64,000 nt of DNA from Phycisphaerae bacterium (GTDB taxonomy: Bacteria; Planctomycetota; Phycisphaerae; JAJVII01): positions 1-64,000 of the forward strand of contig JAJVII010000001.1 of NCBI GenBank assembly GCA_022072085.1, read 5' to 3'. The notes below the pieces were generated by a model that ran no database searches, was not told where the DNA came from, and worked only from the letters and a program-made list of their open reading frames with translations. Position 1 is the first letter of the stretch, and each line of letters opens with the position of its first letter. Below are positions 43,301-51,787 of the stretch, in pieces. A program made the position numbers and the translations under genes.

Positions 43301-44007
43301 CGCTTTTCGATCCGCCGCAGGGCGTCGGATTCGGACCGGGCGATCTTCTCCTCGCCGTCGGCCTGTCGCTGGAGCAGGCGGGCCTCGGCCTGCTCGCGGC
43401 GGGCCGACATTTCCTGGTCGATCTCCGCCCGCCGCTGCTTTCGCAGCTCGACGAATCCAGCATCGGCGTCCTTCTCCCGCCGCTCCACGTCGGCCAGCCG
43501 CGTGCGGATTTCGTCGCGCAGCGATGCCTGCCGCGCCGACAATTCGCGGACCGACGCGTCCAGTTCCGTCTGCCGCCGCCCGAGATCCGCCTCCAGCGCC
43601 GCCCGGCGCTGGCGAAGCTGGGTTTCGAATTCTCCGCGTCGCTGGTCGAATTGCTCGCGCAACTCCGCCAGCTGCGCCCGTTCGAGCGAGAGTTGATCGC
43701 CCTGACGTTCGAGCCGGTCGGCCTGCCCCTTGAGGGCCAGCCGCTGCCCGGCCAGCGCCTCCCGCGTCTGGCGAAGTTGATCGCGTTCGTGGGCGAGGTC
43801 GGCCTGCACCTGGGCCAGCTCCGACCGGGCCTGGCGCAGCTCGCGGGCCATGCGGGCGAACTCGGCCCGGGCGGCCGCGGTCACCTTCTCCGCGTCCAGC
43901 CCCGCCGCCGACGGCGTAGCCGGTTCGCTTACCGGTTCAGCCGGCATGCGCGGCAGAGGCGGCTGGCCTCGCGCGGGTGGGTCGGGTTGATTGGTCTGCT
44001 CGGCCAT
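40393..44007 (-). CDS. Large coiled-coil membrane protein with Wzz-like two-helix topology
   Basis: 1204 residues. A Pro-rich start (1-45), then about 640 residues of nearly unbroken coiled coil (heptads rich in Arg, Glu, Ala; for example LRQARSELAQVQADLAHERD). One membrane helix at about 703-725 (LALAGVAAGLMIVTLATIWA), an extracytoplasmic part of about 420 residues that is again largely helical, and a second membrane helix near 1153-1175 (MLIGAGSVLAAALLAWLLIQ) with a short tail. Two helices flanking an extracytoplasmic helical domain recall polysaccharide co-polymerases (Wzz/GumC), but no kinase or PCP motif is secure. The cytoplasmic rod is unusual. AAGGCG precedes the ATG. Confidence 0.75.
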   Translation of the reverse strand: MAEQTNQPDPPARGQPPLPRMPAEPVSEPATPSAAGLDAEKVTAAARAEFARMARELRQARSELAQVQADLAHERDQLRQTREALAGQRLALKGQADRLERQGDQLSLERAQLAELREQFDQRRGEFETQLRQRRAALEADLGRRQTELDASVRELSARQASLRDEIRTRLADVERREKDADAGFVELRKQRRAEIDQEMSARREQAEARLLQRQADGEEKIARSESDALRRIEKREADALKDLEKRLAKTAEQAERDRAEAEKLLARARQTQESADREASDLRARADTETRALREGTARDVRVLREKSEVQAAELHERTDRELAELRRRAEVELIERRERAEREIAAAHAAERAALDSRRAELNRRTETLDRVERERREAYEKDVSEFVARRTADEADLAGRQDAFRRETAEVRRRIEQIDRDEARIRSESVRLAEQRKSQEDLAAQLAVREAGVKEAEAHLALRKADVERRAADAEKLSQKLDAHEADLSAREQKVAATAEELKQEQAGLREQARQMQRQHARQGEELRRRLAEMQSEEKALQKRDEKLTRAEKRVSERISRSLAQMREEVSAAQARVKQEQEELSRAKEAHDADARHLRQQREAFTQERDELEKLARQVEAYREEINLKERAVLTGWEEVRRAKEEIAVTQERLAAQAQAMLEGRQVEFKPIPLPEPIRRPRRALAAEAPAGGAYRRWPLALAGVAAGLMIVTLATIWAAVKPQFQSVGWLRVQSPEAQSREAGTLALGEVENWARQTWPNLSIRRTESSVIAPRWQVEIAREDGASSAEATLRVRATGESAGQAVSEANAVIDGYPAWRDGKLKQAGVGRRLPGLYLDLARAQKRVEFCDRSHQDARQRVSEAFGFGPHVASATPGEVLAAMDERLAVLGTSIGDRRQLLSWIRGQRANWQSDFDLLSAAGGPTLDDHTIENMAIQARQDQKQVDAWEAEKTAMRRQADADLAAAERAWRAARDRLQRARDLPESAGREAEMLTAVGAFQSAQDAYKDAMDNASDRVNKKVEALDVRIAATRARVENFLGQIADQSRAQHRIERMAWLKARLAGAGGQIEDLSAELTRLGDEQVQLWGQRNAYKQLVEQLAQARDAVGALQTEMARISSPQLSGAWLQVATSEADMAGVQELDRRDRWMLIGAGSVLAAALLAWLLIQWGTVRWRQREATPEAAEPVAPAGLELPVSAGK

Positions 44008-44492
44008 AGACGCCTTATGATAACCGATTGACCCGGTGGCGTCAGCTTGCGAACGGGCGCCGCCGGGGAGCGCCGCCGATGCGGACAAATGCAACCCCCC
44101 GCGCGCGGAAGAGGGGACCTGGGTCGCTGAAGGGCCCAGGCCGAGTCGCCCGCGCGCCCGCGCGCTGGAGCGTAATGGTGTGGGGGTTCGTCACTCCTAA
44201 CTCCGCATTCCGACTCCGGCACTCCCCTCCCCCCACTCTGTAACTGACTGTAAGTGCCTGTATTTTCCTGCATCTTAAGTGGTTGGCTCACAACGCGTTG
44301 TGGGCGAGCCCGGCCAATGCGATTAGACGCATCCGGCCGGTCCGCCTCGACTCCGGGTCGATCAGATCGGCCTCGTCGGCCCTGCGCAAGCAGAACCCCC
44401 TTAGAACGCATTTGGTGATTCGCTAGGGGCGGCCTCAGGGTGGCCGCGGTTCACCCCCTCGCGGCCCTTCGCGGGAGACTCCTTTCGCGGTT
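44008..44492. other. 485-bp intergenic region with palindromes and repeat remnants
   Basis: Holds a single-arm repeat (CCTAACTCCGCATTCCGACT at about 44197-44216), a perfect 14-bp palindrome CACAACGCGTTGTG (44289-44302), a hairpin CCGGCCAATGCG / CGCATCCGGCCGG (44310-44340), and a 33-codon minus-strand open frame (44288-44389, TTG start with AAGGGGG) that overlaps both. I cannot assign a function to any of these. Confidence 0.45.
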
Positions 44493-45308
44493 CTACTCCG
44501 GTTGCGTCGTCGGGGCCGGCGGGATGAGGGACTCGTAGCTCGCGCTGGCCGGGTCCAGGCGGCTGAAGTTGCGGACGGTGATCGTCGACTGCGGCCAGCG
44601 GTCGAAGTCTTCCACGATGAACACCGACTCGAGGGCAAGCTGCTCAGCCGACCAGTCGGCCCAGAGCATGGCCTTGGGGAAGTGAAGTTCCCGCCGCGTC
44701 GGCGTCGCGTCGATCGTCGCGAAGTAGTCCTTGCCTTCGCGGTGGACCGCCAGCAGCGACGTTCGGCCCGTCGGCAGCGGCGAAAGAGCGATCATCACCA
44801 GGTGCATCGCCGAGCCCGGCGAGTAGAGCCCGGAGTCGAACCCCATCACGTGCGGCTGGTCCGGCGGCCGCGACGAGAAGAAGTAGCGGACCACGCCGCA
44901 GGGGTTGAAGTCCGGCGCGGTCGTCGCCGCCCCGGCCTGCCCGCCGGGATAGTCGATGCGGATCCGATAGGGCCGCGTCAGGCCGTTGGCGTCGTAGAGC
45001 AGTTCGCTGAACCCCGCGGCGCCGAGTTTGGGCGGGTCAGCCAGCGAACGCGGGGCGTCGGCGGTCATCTGCACGCGCGGGACGGACCAGGCAACCGGCC
45101 TCATCCGCATACGCATGACCTCGCCGCGCCGGGTGAAGGTCATCTCGATCCGCGGCCCGCGAAACTGGAGCGTCCAGCCGTCAGCCAGAATGCGGTCGCG
45201 CCAGTCGTGAACGCCGGGCCCAGCGGACGGCGGGGCCGGCGGCGTCGGCGCGCAGCCGGTCAGCAGCAGGCAGTTGAACAGCGGAATGACCAAGCGAAAT
45301 CGGATCAT
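44493..45308 (-). CDS. Lipoprotein ending in PTTQPE
   Basis: 271 residues from the ATG at 45306-45308. The frame stays open upstream only because it runs through repeat sequence, so the longer version is rejected. Signal peptide MIRFRLVIPLFNCLLL with lipobox LLTGC. The body is beta-rich (WTLQFRGPRIEMTFTRRGEV, YRIRIDYPGGQAG, LLAVHREGKDYFATIDATPT). No family recognised. The C-terminus SLIPPAPTTQPE carries the window's recurrent motif. It is divergent from the MoxR cluster. Confidence 0.7.
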   Translation of the reverse strand: MIRFRLVIPLFNCLLLTGCAPTPPAPPSAGPGVHDWRDRILADGWTLQFRGPRIEMTFTRRGEVMRMRMRPVAWSVPRVQMTADAPRSLADPPKLGAAGFSELLYDANGLTRPYRIRIDYPGGQAGAATTAPDFNPCGVVRYFFSSRPPDQPHVMGFDSGLYSPGSAMHLVMIALSPLPTGRTSLLAVHREGKDYFATIDATPTRRELHFPKAMLWADWSAEQLALESVFIVEDFDRWPQSTITVRNFSRLDPASASYESLIPPAPTTQPE

Positions 45309-45343
45309 GCGTTCACTCGACAAGCGAAGAAGACCAGCCATGA

Positions 45344-45393
45344 GAACCCTCGCCCTGCCCCTCTCCCTCGGGGACGAGGGCGAGGGGGAAGAG
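45344..45393. repeat. GC-rich palindromic element (CCCTCTCCCTC type)
   Basis: CCCTCG (45365-45370) and CGAGGG (45375-45380) form the inner stem, with CCTCGCCCTGCCCCTCT and CGAGGGGGAAGAG as imperfect outer arms. It adjoins the TCGAATG-type half-element at 45421-45449. Confidence 0.5.
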
Positions 45394-45420
45394 AGCGGAA
45401 CCAGCGTCCCTTCCCTCCTC

Positions 45421-45449
45421 ACCATTCGACACTCGACATTCGACATTGT
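45421..45449. repeat. Single-arm TCGAATG-family repeat
   Basis: ATTCGACACTCGACATTCGA and the following CATTGTC match one arm of the element inserted in dnaE2 at 21252-21369. Confidence 0.65.
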
Positions 45450-45480
45450 CGCCCCCCTGTCGGGGCCGGTGACTACACTC

Positions 45481-45486
45481 TATAAT
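45481..45486 (+). promoter_or_regulatory. -10 box for the MoxR cluster
   Basis: A perfect TATAAT 41 bp before the GTG start of the MoxR gene. The -35 region is poor, so only the -10 is marked. Confidence 0.45.
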
Positions 45487-45526
45487 ATCGGGCACGAGGG
45501 CCGGACAACTTTTCCTCGGAGGCGAC

Positions 45527-46516
45527 GTGAGCGACAAGACCACCCAGACGGCGGCCACACCAGGGACCGAGGGGTCGTCCGGCAACGGGCACGCCGTTTT
45601 GGAGCGGCTGCGGGCGAACATCGAGTCGGTCTTCATGGGCAAACGTGACGTCGTCGACCTGCTGCTGACCGCCCTGGTCGCCGGCGGACACCTGCTCATC
45701 GAGGACGTGCCGGGCGTCGGCAAGACGGTCCTGGCCCGGGCGTTGGCCAAGAGCCTGGACGCGACCTTCGCCCGCATCCAACTCACCCCCGACCTGCTGC
45801 CGTCGGACATCCTGGGCGTGTCGGTCTACTCGCAGCAGACCGGGACGTTCGAGTTCAAACGCGGGCCGATCTTCGCGCACGTCATCCTGGCCGACGAAAT
45901 CAACCGCACGACGCCGCGCACGCAGTCGGCGCTGCTGGAGGCGATGAATGAGGCCCAGGTGACGGTGGACGGGACGACCATGACGCTGCCCGACCCGTTC
46001 ATGGTGCTTGCAACGCAGAACCCGTTCGAGTTCGAGGGGACGTACTTCCTGCCGGAGAACCAGCTCGACCGGTTCCTCATGCGGCTGCGGATCGGCTACC
46101 CGGCGCGGGACGACGAACTGAGGATTCTCCGCGCGACGCCGTCGGCTGTCGCGCTGCCGGCGCTGACGCCCGTCGCCGGCGTCCAGCAGATCGTCGCGCT
46201 CCAGTCGCAGGCCCGCCAGGTGAGCGTCGAGGACAACCTGCTCGACTATCTGCTGCGGATCGTGCAGGCGACGCGCGATCACGAACAACTGCACATCGGC
46301 GTCTCGCCGCGCGGGGCGCTGGCACTCAAGCGGGCATCGCAGGCGTTCGCCCTGCTGCACGGGCGGGACTATGTCGTGCCCGACGACCTCAAGACGCTCG
46401 CGGCGCCCGTGTTCGCCCATCGGCTGGTCGGCAAGGGATACCTCCAGGACGGCCAGGACGGATCAGCCGACGTTCTGATGGCCGAGATTCTCAACGAAGT
46501 GCCCGCGCCGCAGTGA
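45527..46516 (+). CDS. MoxR-family AAA+ ATPase
   Basis: 329 residues, GTG start with CGGAGGCGAC. Walker A VPGVGKTVLA (61-70), Walker B VILADEINRT, sensor LATQNPFEFEGTYFLPENQL and the MoxR C-terminal lid (YVVPDDLKTLAAPVFAHRLV). MoxR ATPases act as chaperone-like remodellers for neighbouring vWA/DUF58 proteins. It is followed within 19 bp by DUF58 and then a TgpA-type transglutaminase, the standard three-gene arrangement. Confidence 0.95.
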   Translation: MSDKTTQTAATPGTEGSSGNGHAVLERLRANIESVFMGKRDVVDLLLTALVAGGHLLIEDVPGVGKTVLARALAKSLDATFARIQLTPDLLPSDILGVSVYSQQTGTFEFKRGPIFAHVILADEINRTTPRTQSALLEAMNEAQVTVDGTTMTLPDPFMVLATQNPFEFEGTYFLPENQLDRFLMRLRIGYPARDDELRILRATPSAVALPALTPVAGVQQIVALQSQARQVSVEDNLLDYLLRIVQATRDHEQLHIGVSPRGALALKRASQAFALLHGRDYVVPDDLKTLAAPVFAHRLVGKGYLQDGQDGSADVLMAEILNEVPAPQ

Positions 46517-46535
46517 CTCGGGGACGCCCAACGCA

Positions 46536-47834
46536 ATGGCCAGCGATTCCACGCCCAGAACTTCGCCGCCCGCGCGCCCGATGACGCGGACGTGGCGCTA
46601 TCGGCGGGCAGCGCGCGGCCAGGCGTTCCGCCACGGCGTGGTCTTCACGCTCGGCGGCGGGGCCTACATCGCAGTGTGCTTCCTCGTCGGCCTGGCGGCG
46701 GCCAACAGCCAGATCAACCTGCTGTTCCTCATCTTCGGCATCGTGCTGGGCGGGCTGGTCATCAGCGGCGTCCTCTCGCGGATTACGCTGGGCGGGTTGC
46801 GCGTGACCCGACGACTGCCGCTGGCGGCGATGGCCGGGACCGCGATCCCGATCACCTACCGACTGGTCAACCGCAAGCGTCGGCTGACCAGCTACTCGCT
46901 TCACGTGCGCGAGTATCGCCCGCCGGCCCCGACGACCGAGAGCTACCTGCCGGCGATTCCCGGGCGGAGCACACAGATGCAGCGGGCGGCCATCGTCTGC
47001 CGTCGGCGCGGGGTCTACCGGCTGGACGCGATGACGGTCTTCACGCGGTTCCCCTTCTCGCTGTTCGTCCATTTCGCGCGGTTCAAGGACCATGCCGAGT
47101 TGATCGTCTACCCGGCGATCGGGCGGCTGGCACACGACATCACGACCATTGCCGTGCGGACCGGGGCGGCGGCGTATCGCCCGCTGGACCGGCGTGGCGG
47201 CGACGAGGAGTTCTTCGGCCTGCGCGAATACCGCGCCGGCGACAACCCCAAACGCATCCACTGGCGGCGGTCGGCCCGGCTGGGCACGCCCCTGGTGCGC
47301 GAGATGAGCCCCCCGATGCCGCGCCGGTTCATGGTGATCGTCTCGGCGCAACCCCTGCATGAGGCCGAGATGACCCGCGGGCCCGACGGCGAGGACGTGC
47401 TGCTGGAGCAGGCCCTCTCGCTGGCGGCAACGCTCGTTCACGACGCGATGAACCAGGCGTTCGACGTGGGGCTGGTCGTGGCCGACGGCCCGGACCATTG
47501 GATCCCCGCGTCGCGCGGACCGGGACAGCGATACGCGATGATGCGGGCGCTCGCCGTCATGGGCGGCCGGGCGGCGACACCCCTGACTCAACTCGGGCGG
47601 CGGGCGACGCGGCACATGGCCGGGGCGCAGTGCATCTGGATCACCCGCGGACTGGGCCGCCAGGAAGTCGAGCGGCAATGCGAGGCGTTGGCGGCGGTGA
47701 ACATCGCGGTCTCGCCGATGCGGGCGGAGGACCTCAACTTTGCCCGGCTGCTTCGGCTCGGCCCGGGGGCGGCAGCGGCCGCCGGAACGTCCGGGAACGG
47801 CCCGCGCCCCAGGGCCGCCAGTGCGGTACAATAG
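46536..47834 (+). CDS. DUF58-domain membrane protein
   Basis: 432 residues. Two close membrane helices near 40-85 (FTLGGGAYIAVCFLVGLAAA, LLFLIFGIVLGGLVISGVLS), then the DUF58 core with FFGLREYRAGDNPKRIHWRR at about 225-245 and a vWA-like fold after it. It partners with the MoxR ATPase upstream. Related proteins are tied to cell-envelope assembly or stress, but the molecular function is not known. No independent promoter is seen. Confidence 0.92.
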   Translation: MASDSTPRTSPPARPMTRTWRYRRAARGQAFRHGVVFTLGGGAYIAVCFLVGLAAANSQINLLFLIFGIVLGGLVISGVLSRITLGGLRVTRRLPLAAMAGTAIPITYRLVNRKRRLTSYSLHVREYRPPAPTTESYLPAIPGRSTQMQRAAIVCRRRGVYRLDAMTVFTRFPFSLFVHFARFKDHAELIVYPAIGRLAHDITTIAVRTGAAAYRPLDRRGGDEEFFGLREYRAGDNPKRIHWRRSARLGTPLVREMSPPMPRRFMVIVSAQPLHEAEMTRGPDGEDVLLEQALSLAATLVHDAMNQAFDVGLVVADGPDHWIPASRGPGQRYAMMRALAVMGGRAATPLTQLGRRATRHMAGAQCIWITRGLGRQEVERQCEALAAVNIAVSPMRAEDLNFARLLRLGPGAAAAAGTSGNGPRPRAASAVQ

Positions 47835-47889
47835 TGGCGCCCGGGCGGCGAGGCCAGCGGCCTTCCCTTCGGCCCGGCGCAGGGATGCG

Positions 47890-50193
47890 ATGAGGCAATA
47901 CGACCGCAAACTGGCCCGCGCCGTCTACCTGATGGCCCTGCTGGCGATCCTGGCCATGGTGCTGGCCGAAGGATCGGTCGTGTACTTCGCGCTGGCGCTG
48001 GTGGCGGCGGTAATCAGTTGGCCGATCGCCCACGGAAGATCGCGTGCGTCGGTCGTGCCGCGCTGGCTGATCTCGCTGGCCGTGCTGTTGGCGCTGATGT
48101 TCTTCTTCTTCGAGCTGTTGGGCGGGTTGCCGCTGGTGCCGGCGCTGGCCCACTTCATGATCTTCGTGCAGGTCTGCAAGTTCTTCGAGACCAAACGGGC
48201 CCGCGACTACGGCCAGCTCATCGTGCTGTCGATGCTCGAAATCGTGATCGCAGCCATCCTCAGCGCGTCACTGAACTTCGCGGTCATGCTGCTGGCCTAC
48301 ATGGGCCTGTGCGTCTACACGCTGCTGCTGTTCCACTTCAAACGCGAGATGGAACTGTTCGAGAAAGGCCACGGCCGCCAGCTCGCTCCGACGGCCGCGG
48401 CCATGACCGACGCGACCGGATCGCTGAACGCGCTGAGCCGCTGGCGGCTGTGGCGCGTGAGCCTGTCCACGGGAACCTTCGCGCTGATCGTCGGGGCGAT
48501 GCTCTTCGTCGCGTTCCCGCGAATCGGCGAGGGCATCCTCGGCCGACAGGCGCCGCAGGCCGCCAGCAACTTCGCCGGCTTCACGCCCGACCCCAAGCTG
48601 GGGGCCATCGGTCAGATCAAGGAAAGCGAAGAGCTGGTCATGCGCGTCCGCGTGCTGCGCAACGGTCAGCCGACCGTCCCGACCGACGGCCTGCTGCTCC
48701 GCGGCGCGGTGTGGGACTGGTACGAGCCGCGATCCGACGGGACGAGCGGCTACTGGGAGGGCCGCTGGCACTCGCCCGAAAGAAGCGAGCACACCCGCGG
48801 GCGCAGCGCCCGCCAGGGCCAGGTCTCGTCGGTGCTTGACGCGAACGACTCGGCTGTCTTCAACGAAGGCCTGACCGGCCGGACCGGCCTTCAGAAGCTC
48901 GACATCGAACTCGAGCCCCCGGGCATGAACAACCTGTTCAGCACGTACCCGCCGATCGAATTGACGGCCAGGACGCGGTTCACGCTCCTGTTCAACGCGG
49001 TGGGCCAGGTGATCGGGGCCCAGCCGGCGACGCAGTCAATGTCGCGCGTCGAGGCCGACCAGCCGATGCGCTATGTCGTCACCGTCCCGCAGGGCGAGAT
49101 CGGTCGGCCGATCCCGGAGGACCAGGACCGGCAGCTCAACGAGCGAATGGCCGCGGCCAGACGGCATCCGGAACTGTCCGACCCGCTGACGAAACTGGCC
49201 CGGCAATGGCGCGATGAAGCCGGCGCGACGAGCAATATGGACATCGCCCGGGCGATCGACGGCCATCTCCAGCACGGCTTCAGCTACTCGCTCCAGATGC
49301 AGGCTGAGCGCGGTCGCGACCCGCTGGAGACGTTCCTGTTCACGACGCACAAAGGGCACTGCGAATATTTCGCATCGGCGATGACCGTCCTCTGCCAGCG
49401 GCTGGGCGTGCCGGCGCGGATGGTGGGCGGGTTCAAGTGCGTCGAGTTCAACCACCAGGGCAACTACTTCATCGTTCGCCAGAAGCACGCCCACGCGTGG
49501 GTCGAGGTCTTCGACCCGTCGCGCGGGTGGGTGACGTTCGACCCGACGCCGTCAGCCGGCGACAACAGTTTCGACGCGCCCACCGGTCTGCTGGGCTGGC
49601 TGAATCACTCCATGGACTATCTGAACTATCAGTGGCAGCAGCGGGTGGTGAACTATTCGCGCTACGACCGGGCGCTGCTGCTGTCGAAGATGCGGGCCTG
49701 GGCGGCGGACGCGTGGGGGTGGGTGAAGGCGACGGCTGCGAGTGTCTGGGCGTGGCTGGCAGCGGCGTTCTGGTTCGGCAGGGGCATGGGCTTCTGGCAA
49801 GCGGCCGCCCACGCGTCGCTGCTGCTGGCGGCCCTCGCGGGGATCGCCTGGCTGCTGCTCGCGCTGCGGCGTCGGCGGCCCTGGCAGCGCTGGATGCGCC
49901 GGCGGCGGGACCAAAGGCTTCGGGCGCGGGGGCTGAGTTTCTGGGCCGATCTGCTGCGGCTGCTGGACCGCCGCCGCCTGACCCCGCCGCCGCATCGGAC
50001 GCCGCTGGAAGTGACGGCCGAGTTGTCGCGGTCGCTGCCATCAGCCGGCGACCTGACGCCGCTAGCCTACAGTTACTACAAGATCCGTTACGGGGCAATT
50101 GAACTGGACAGCGCCGAGCAACGTCGCGTCGCGCAGATTCTTGACGCCGTGCGCGAGGCCCTGGGCATGCGGCCGGCCGCCGCGGCCGACTGA
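47890..50193 (+). CDS. TgpA-type membrane transglutaminase
   Basis: 767 residues. About five to six N-terminal membrane helices (1-200), an extracytoplasmic region with a transglutaminase core, one more membrane helix near 625-665, and a C-terminal DUF4129-like tail (LTPLAYSYYKIRYGAIELDS). Catalytic triad: Cys491 in KGHCEYFASAMTVLCQRLG, His535 in HAHAWVEVF, Asp551 in VTFDPTPS. In Pseudomonas the related TgpA is essential and acts in the periplasm. It ends one base before the convergent rdgB. Confidence 0.94.
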   Translation: MRQYDRKLARAVYLMALLAILAMVLAEGSVVYFALALVAAVISWPIAHGRSRASVVPRWLISLAVLLALMFFFFELLGGLPLVPALAHFMIFVQVCKFFETKRARDYGQLIVLSMLEIVIAAILSASLNFAVMLLAYMGLCVYTLLLFHFKREMELFEKGHGRQLAPTAAAMTDATGSLNALSRWRLWRVSLSTGTFALIVGAMLFVAFPRIGEGILGRQAPQAASNFAGFTPDPKLGAIGQIKESEELVMRVRVLRNGQPTVPTDGLLLRGAVWDWYEPRSDGTSGYWEGRWHSPERSEHTRGRSARQGQVSSVLDANDSAVFNEGLTGRTGLQKLDIELEPPGMNNLFSTYPPIELTARTRFTLLFNAVGQVIGAQPATQSMSRVEADQPMRYVVTVPQGEIGRPIPEDQDRQLNERMAAARRHPELSDPLTKLARQWRDEAGATSNMDIARAIDGHLQHGFSYSLQMQAERGRDPLETFLFTTHKGHCEYFASAMTVLCQRLGVPARMVGGFKCVEFNHQGNYFIVRQKHAHAWVEVFDPSRGWVTFDPTPSAGDNSFDAPTGLLGWLNHSMDYLNYQWQQRVVNYSRYDRALLLSKMRAWAADAWGWVKATAASVWAWLAAAFWFGRGMGFWQAAAHASLLLAALAGIAWLLLALRRRRPWQRWMRRRRDQRLRARGLSFWADLLRLLDRRRLTPPPHRTPLEVTAELSRSLPSAGDLTPLAYSYYKIRYGAIELDSAEQRRVAQILDAVREALGMRPAAAAD

Positions 50194-50194
50194 C

Positions 50195-50824
50195 TCACAA
50201 GCCCGACATCGACTCCAGCAATTCCTTGAGCATCACGTGGAGCTTGCGAACCGCCTGGCCGCGATGGCTGATGGCGTTCTTGCGATCCGGCGGCAGTTCC
50301 GCCGTCGTGCAACCGATGGCCGGGACGTAGAACAGCGGGTCGTAGCCGAAGCCGTTGGACCCGCGCGGCCTCTTGCCGATCACGCCCTCGATCGCGCCCT
50401 CCGCTCGCAACAGGATCCGCTCGCCGTCAGCCAGCGACAGGGCGCAGCGGAACCGTGCGGTCCGCCGCTCGGCTGGGCGATCGCCCAGTTCTGCCAGCAG
50501 CCGGGCGTTGTTGGACGCGTCATTCTGGGCCGGTCCGGCATAGCGAGCCGAGTGCACGCCGGGCGCGCCGCCGAGGGCGTCCACAACCAGGCCGGAATCG
50601 TCGGCCAGCGTCCACAGGCCGGTGACGTTGCTGTAGTAGACGGCCTTGAGGTCGGCGTTGGCGGCGAAGGTGTCGCCGGTTTCCTGCGGCGGGATGATCG
50701 CGGGGAAGTCCGCCAGCGTTCGCCAGCGCACGGGCAGGTCGGCCATCTCGGCCTGGATCTCGCGCAGCTTGCCAGGGTTGCCGGTGGCCAGCAGGATGGT
50801 CTGCGGATCGCGGGCGGCGCTCAT
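50195..50824 (-). CDS. rdgB: Non-canonical purine NTP pyrophosphatase (RdgB/HAM1)
   Basis: 209 residues. ILLATGNPGKLREIQAEM (nucleotide-binding start), ADDSGLVVDALGGAPGVHSA (catalytic Asp) and KRPRGSNGFGYDPLFYVP are diagnostic, as is the C-terminal NAISHRGQAVRKL. It hydrolyses dITP and XTP to the monophosphates, clearing damaged nucleotides. It overlaps the lipoprotein gene upstream by 4 bp, and the rph gene begins this minus-strand series further upstream, a common rph-rdgB association. Confidence 0.96.
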   Translation of the reverse strand: MSAARDPQTILLATGNPGKLREIQAEMADLPVRWRTLADFPAIIPPQETGDTFAANADLKAVYYSNVTGLWTLADDSGLVVDALGGAPGVHSARYAGPAQNDASNNARLLAELGDRPAERRTARFRCALSLADGERILLRAEGAIEGVIGKRPRGSNGFGYDPLFYVPAIGCTTAELPPDRKNAISHRGQAVRKLHVMLKELLESMSGL

Positions 50825-51735
50825 TCGAAGTATCCGCCCGGCCCGCCGCGAGGAATCTCGACCAGGAACGACCGCTGCGGGACCTTCTTGACCTGCCCGT
50901 TGCCCAGGGGGATTCGCTTGTACAGGATCAGGCCGTTCTCCCTGTTGTACTCGAATACCTCGCGAAGCTTGTGGACGGCCGGGTCGAGGTAGTCGTCCTT
51001 CTCGGGATCGTACTTCTTGTACTCGTGGCTGTTCGGGTCGTACTCGAACGCCTCCTTGGGGAACGTGCCGACGGTGACCATGCTCATCCGCGGGCCGTGG
51101 TAATAGTAGGCCTCGTAGCCCTTCTGCCGCAGTTCCTCGCAGGCCTTCACGGCTTCCTTGCGTCGGTCCCAGTCCGGCGGCAGGTCCATGAGCTGGGTGG
51201 CCGGGAAGACCGGGCTGGGGTCCACAAAGTGATACGCCTGGAGCGTCCAGTAGCCCTTGGCGTGGCGAAGGTCATACTGCGCGGGTCCGACGGGTTTGCC
51301 GGGCAGCTCGTGGATGTAGGCCCCGCGGAACCGCCGCTCGCCACGGGCATCGGTGTAGTTGTGAATCTGATCGAGCTTCTGCTCCAGCGCCCTGTCGTGA
51401 TAGCGGAATGGCCCGAAGAAGGTGTAGCTGATCTTCGCGTCGCCGTCGTGCACGACGCCCACGCCGGTCCAGCCGCTGGCCTGCAATTGCTGCTTAAGGG
51501 CCTTGGCCTGCTGCTCGCGGTCGCGGTCGGAGAACTCCTCAAGGACGATCACCCACTCGCCGCCGAGGTCCGACTCGCTGAGCTGGCGCGGCGCGGTGTC
51601 CACCGGCCCGTAGGCCGAGTTGTCGGGGGCCGTCCAGTGCGTATTGCCGTCGCAGCCCGCGAGCAGCCCGACCGCCAGCAGAAGTCCGCCGGCCGACCAT
51701 AGCCCCACGCCGCTGAGCGATCGTCTTGCATTCAT
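50821..51735 (-). CDS. Lipoprotein with duplicated SPOR-like segments
   Basis: 304 residues. Signal peptide with lipobox LLAGC. Two similar alpha/beta units appear: EWVIVLEEFSDRDREQQAKA...SYTFFGPF and TLQAYHFVDPS...KACEELRQKGYEAYYYHG...TVGTFPKEAF. The pattern (strand, helix with LKQQL/CEELR, strand, final G.F) resembles SPOR-type peptidoglycan-binding repeats, though without a secure match. It sits between rph and rdgB and overlaps rdgB by 4 bp. Confidence 0.65.
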   Translation of the reverse strand: MNARRSLSGVGLWSAGGLLLAVGLLAGCDGNTHWTAPDNSAYGPVDTAPRQLSESDLGGEWVIVLEEFSDRDREQQAKALKQQLQASGWTGVGVVHDGDAKISYTFFGPFRYHDRALEQKLDQIHNYTDARGERRFRGAYIHELPGKPVGPAQYDLRHAKGYWTLQAYHFVDPSPVFPATQLMDLPPDWDRRKEAVKACEELRQKGYEAYYYHGPRMSMVTVGTFPKEAFEYDPNSHEYKKYDPEKDDYLDPAVHKLREVFEYNRENGLILYKRIPLGNGQVKKVPQRSFLVEIPRGGPGGYFE

Positions 51736-51787
51736 CGCTTGGCCCGTCCGGGATGAACCATCGGGGAATCCTGGCTCCAGTCGCCGT

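Noticed and set aside
42208-44031. A 607-codon plus-strand frame opposite the coiled-coil gene
   Set aside because: Antisense of a repetitive coiled-coil coding region; Leu/Arg/Pro-rich with no start signal.
44289-44340. tRNA gene at the paired hairpins
   Set aside because: No TTC-loop or anticodon-arm arrangement on either strand.
45309-45446. N-terminal extension of the lipoprotein gene at 44493-45308
   Set aside because: The extension is translated repeat sequence (SNVECRM-type); the signal peptide and lipobox begin at the ATG 45306-45308.
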